From NCBI GenBank assembly GCA_015258095.1, contig JABZIV010000001.1:25691-89690 (forward strand): a stretch of 64,000 nt of DNA. Reading direction: 5' to 3'. Origin of the DNA: Lachnospiraceae bacterium. Its GTDB lineage: Bacteria; Bacillota; Clostridia; Lachnospirales; Lachnospiraceae. Shown here in pieces: positions 62,000 through 64,000 of this stretch. The notes beneath the pieces are model-generated. The model did no database searches and was not told the DNA's origin. It saw nothing but the letters and a program-made list of their open reading frames with translations. The position numbers and the translations under genes are program-made. Numbering within the stretch: the first letter of the stretch is position 1; each line of letters starts with the position of its first letter.

Positions 62000-62827
62000 A
62001 TGCATATCGGTTGTATTGTCCGTATGGAAAATGATCCGAATATCGAAAAAGAGCTGCAGAATCTGGTGGAGCTGGGACTCCACAGCTGTCAACTCGTGTC
62101 CTGGGACAGAAAGTTTTTCAATGCGGAAAAGAATGCGAGCAGAGTGAAGGAAGTTGCGGAGAGCCTCGGCGTTACGATCACCGCTTTTTGGTGCGGATGG
62201 GAAGGCCCGAAGGCGTGGAACTTCACAGAGGGGCCGATTACCCTCGGTCTCGTGCCGGAAGCGTATCGCATGGAGAGACTTGCCGCATTAAAGGAGGGCT
62301 CCGCCTTCGCGAAAGAACTGGGCGTGTCGGATCTCGTCACCCATGTCGGCTTTCTTCCGGAAAATCAAAATGATCCGTTGTATAGCGGAACGCTCGCTGC
62401 TTTAAAGGACTTGATGAAGGTCTGTGAAAAGAACGAGCAGTATTTTCTCTTTGAGACAGGACAGGAGACGCCGACCACTTTGCTCAGGATGCTTTCGGAT
62501 ATCGGGTCGGACTACCTCGGGATCAATCTCGACCCTGCGAATCTCTTACTCTACGGCAAGGCGAATCCGGTGGATGCGGTAGAACTTTTCGGAAAGAAAA
62601 TTCGCGGAGTGCATGGGAAAGACGGCTTATATCCCACAAATCCGAAGGAACTGGGCAGAGAGACCAGAATCGGCGACGGAAAAGTGAATTATCCCGTGTT
62701 TCTCACGAAACTCAAGGAAGTCGGTTACTGCGGGGATATTACGATAGAACGGGAAATCGACGGCGAAGAGCAGATTCGGGATATTCTCTATGCGAAAGCG
62801 TATCTGGAAAAGTTGCTGAACGCCTGA
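62000..62827 (+). CDS. sugar phosphate isomerase/epimerase (TIM-barrel, AP endonuclease 2 family)
   Basis: A 275-residue xylose-isomerase-like TIM-barrel enzyme. Likely metal ligands are in LFETGQET (Glu), NLDPANLLLYG (Asp), RGVHGKDG (His) and ITIEREI (Glu). Such enzymes isomerise or epimerise sugars, keto-sugars or inositol derivatives. With the Gfo/Idh/MocA dehydrogenase upstream it forms the catabolic part of this uptake operon. It has a GGGAGGTAAAG site. Confidence 0.88.
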   Translation: MHIGCIVRMENDPNIEKELQNLVELGLHSCQLVSWDRKFFNAEKNASRVKEVAESLGVTITAFWCGWEGPKAWNFTEGPITLGLVPEAYRMERLAALKEGSAFAKELGVSDLVTHVGFLPENQNDPLYSGTLAALKDLMKVCEKNEQYFLFETGQETPTTLLRMLSDIGSDYLGINLDPANLLLYGKANPVDAVELFGKKIRGVHGKDGLYPTNPKELGRETRIGDGKVNYPVFLTKLKEVGYCGDITIEREIDGEEQIRDILYAKAYLEKLLNA

Positions 62828-62933
62828 TGCATACAGCCTGATTTACATCGTAAGCAAGCGGCTTAAACAGGAAGGCTAAACAAGAAAGCCGGAAGCCTGA
62901 ACAAGCATTCTAAACAAGCGGCGGAAAATAGGT

Positions 62934-64000
62934 ATGGAAAAGACGAATCAAATCAAACAAGCGGATATCCGGGAACGGAACCTGAAGAATGTGTATACGT
63001 ATGTCCTTCACCATCCGGGAGTCTCCAGGGCGAAAATCGCTAAAGCTCTGGAACTCAGCCGCCCTTCCAGCTCCTCTTTGGTAGATGAACTTCTTACCAT
63101 AGGAGCTATTTTTGAGGACGGAAAGGACAGGAGAGAAGGGGGACTCGGACGCATTCCCATTCAGATTAAAGCGGATTTCCGAAAAGACTATGCCATCGTG
63201 CTTTTCTGGCAAAGAGGGAAAATCGATGCTAGTATCGTGAGTCTGCAACAGGGGAAGCCCTATTCGGAAAGAAGGATGGGGCACTGTACGGCAGAAGTTT
63301 CCTCTCCGAAAGAGTTCGGGAGAGAATCTCTTGACATCCTTCGTTCTCTTCGCGAAAAGCAGGGAAAGTGTCACTATATTGGAACCGGCATCGTGCTGCC
63401 GGGCATTGTTGACCGGGAAAGAAAGTGCATTCTGTCCTATCCGCTCGGGATGGATATAGAGTGCGGAAAAAAAGTGATTTCGGAACTGGAGGAGAGCGGG
63501 GAAGAGGCAATAGGCCTTTTTAATGACAACGCCATCCTCGGCTATGCGGCAATGGAACGACTCGGTTTACAGGAGAAAAACTTTCTGTATGTCAACTTGT
63601 CGGAGGGTGTCGGCGCCGCCTATTTCATGGGCGGAGAGGTGTTCGGCGGTGCAGGAGGAAATCTGACGCAGTTCGGGCACAGTATTGTGCACCCGGGAGG
63701 AACCCGCTGTTCTTGCGGATCCCTGGGGTGTCTGGAAGCGGAAATCGGAAGGCGGGGAATCCGCGCGCTGATTGGACGGGAAGAGCCTTTACAGCGGATT
63801 TTGGAAAATAAAGATAGGGAAAGAGGGGAATACGAGAAAGTGCGGCGGAAATATATCGAAGACTTTGCTCTTGCGCTGTCCAATGTTTCCACCGTGGTTT
63901 TTCCGGATCTGATTCTTCTCGGGGGCGCCTTTCCGCTTTGGGGAGAGGAGTTTCTGAAAGAGCTGCGGAAGGAGATCACCCGCATCGGATTCTCCTATAT
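62934..64000 (+). CDS. ROK family transcriptional regulator (3' end beyond window)
   Basis: The visible 355 residues begin with a winged-helix domain (VYTYVLHHPGVSRAKIAKALELSRPSSSSLVDELL) and continue into a ROK sugar-kinase-like domain with GTGIVLPGIVDRE, the FNDNAILGYAAM catalytic-type aspartate region, FGHSIVHPGG and the zinc-binding TRCSCGSLGCLEAE. NagC/XylR-type ROK proteins repress sugar genes and release DNA on binding the sugar, so it is the probable local regulator of the operon. The frame is open at the right edge; perhaps 20-40 residues are missing. Confidence 0.9.
   Translation, partial: MEKTNQIKQADIRERNLKNVYTYVLHHPGVSRAKIAKALELSRPSSSSLVDELLTIGAIFEDGKDRREGGLGRIPIQIKADFRKDYAIVLFWQRGKIDASIVSLQQGKPYSERRMGHCTAEVSSPKEFGRESLDILRSLREKQGKCHYIGTGIVLPGIVDRERKCILSYPLGMDIECGKKVISELEESGEEAIGLFNDNAILGYAAMERLGLQEKNFLYVNLSEGVGAAYFMGGEVFGGAGGNLTQFGHSIVHPGGTRCSCGSLGCLEAEIGRRGIRALIGREEPLQRILENKDRERGEYEKVRRKYIEDFALALSNVSTVVFPDLILLGGAFPLWGEEFLKELRKEITRIGFSY

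Overview
The window looks like chromosome from a low-to-mid GC anaerobic Bacillota of the Lachnospiraceae type. Reasons: YesM/YesN two-component genes, a DUF3793-flavodoxin pair, a class I hybrid cluster protein, pyruvate phosphate dikinase, archaeal-type ProRS, a purine-rich coding strand and strong AGGAGG ribosome sites. Genus cannot be fixed from the sequence. No rRNA, tRNA, CRISPR, prophage or complete insertion sequence was seen. Most genes are housekeeping or nutrient-handling, packed into short operons separated by clear hairpin terminators.

Layout. 1-2.5 kb: an ABC-2-type membrane protein convergent with and overlapping a pantothenate unit (ECF substrate component plus type III pantothenate kinase). 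2.6-10.9 kb: one tightly coupled operon with a small membrane protein, YesN-type regulator, YesM-type kinase, a membrane-anchored periplasmic binding protein, a galactose-type binding lipoprotein, a BCCT transporter and a YesL-like protein; this looks like a sugar-sensing three-component system. 11-15 kb: hypothetical protein, HAD phosphatase, CmpB-type membrane protein, aminotransferase. 15.3-21.7 kb: a redox/nitrosative-stress neighbourhood (DUF3793, flavodoxin, DUF488, hybrid cluster protein, Crp/Fnr regulator, hemerythrin, an unnamed conserved protein and a hybrid-cluster-associated disulfide protein). Three copies of the palindrome TGTTGC-N4-GCAACA sit at near-identical distances from -10 boxes in front of three of its transcription units. 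This is the best candidate system in the window.

22-34.5 kb: M18 aminopeptidase, amino-acid permease, an operon of polyphosphate kinase, an SPL-like radical SAM protein with a large N-terminal extension and an SDR, then CstA, a membrane protein of unknown function and ProRS. 34.6-43 kb: lipid kinase, CCA-adding enzyme, phosphohexomutase, acyltransferase, then leftward POT and NCS2 transporters. 43-50 kb: recA-recX behind a LexA-like box, trxA-trxB-OhrR-like regulator, UDP-galactopyranose mutase, and an OmpR-type two-component pair. 50-57 kb: PPDK, a lipoprotein, a CapD/PglF-type nucleotide-sugar dehydratase and a divergent FolC/Mur-ligase-like protein, followed by an AT-rich patch with a secreted protein of unknown family. 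57.8-64 kb: a sugar-uptake operon (Gfo/Idh/MocA dehydrogenase, binding lipoprotein, two permeases without an ATPase, TIM-barrel isomerase) ending in a ROK regulator cut by the right edge.

Starts were chosen from ribosome sites, overlap geometry and family N-termini. Promoters and operators are read by eye and are predictions.
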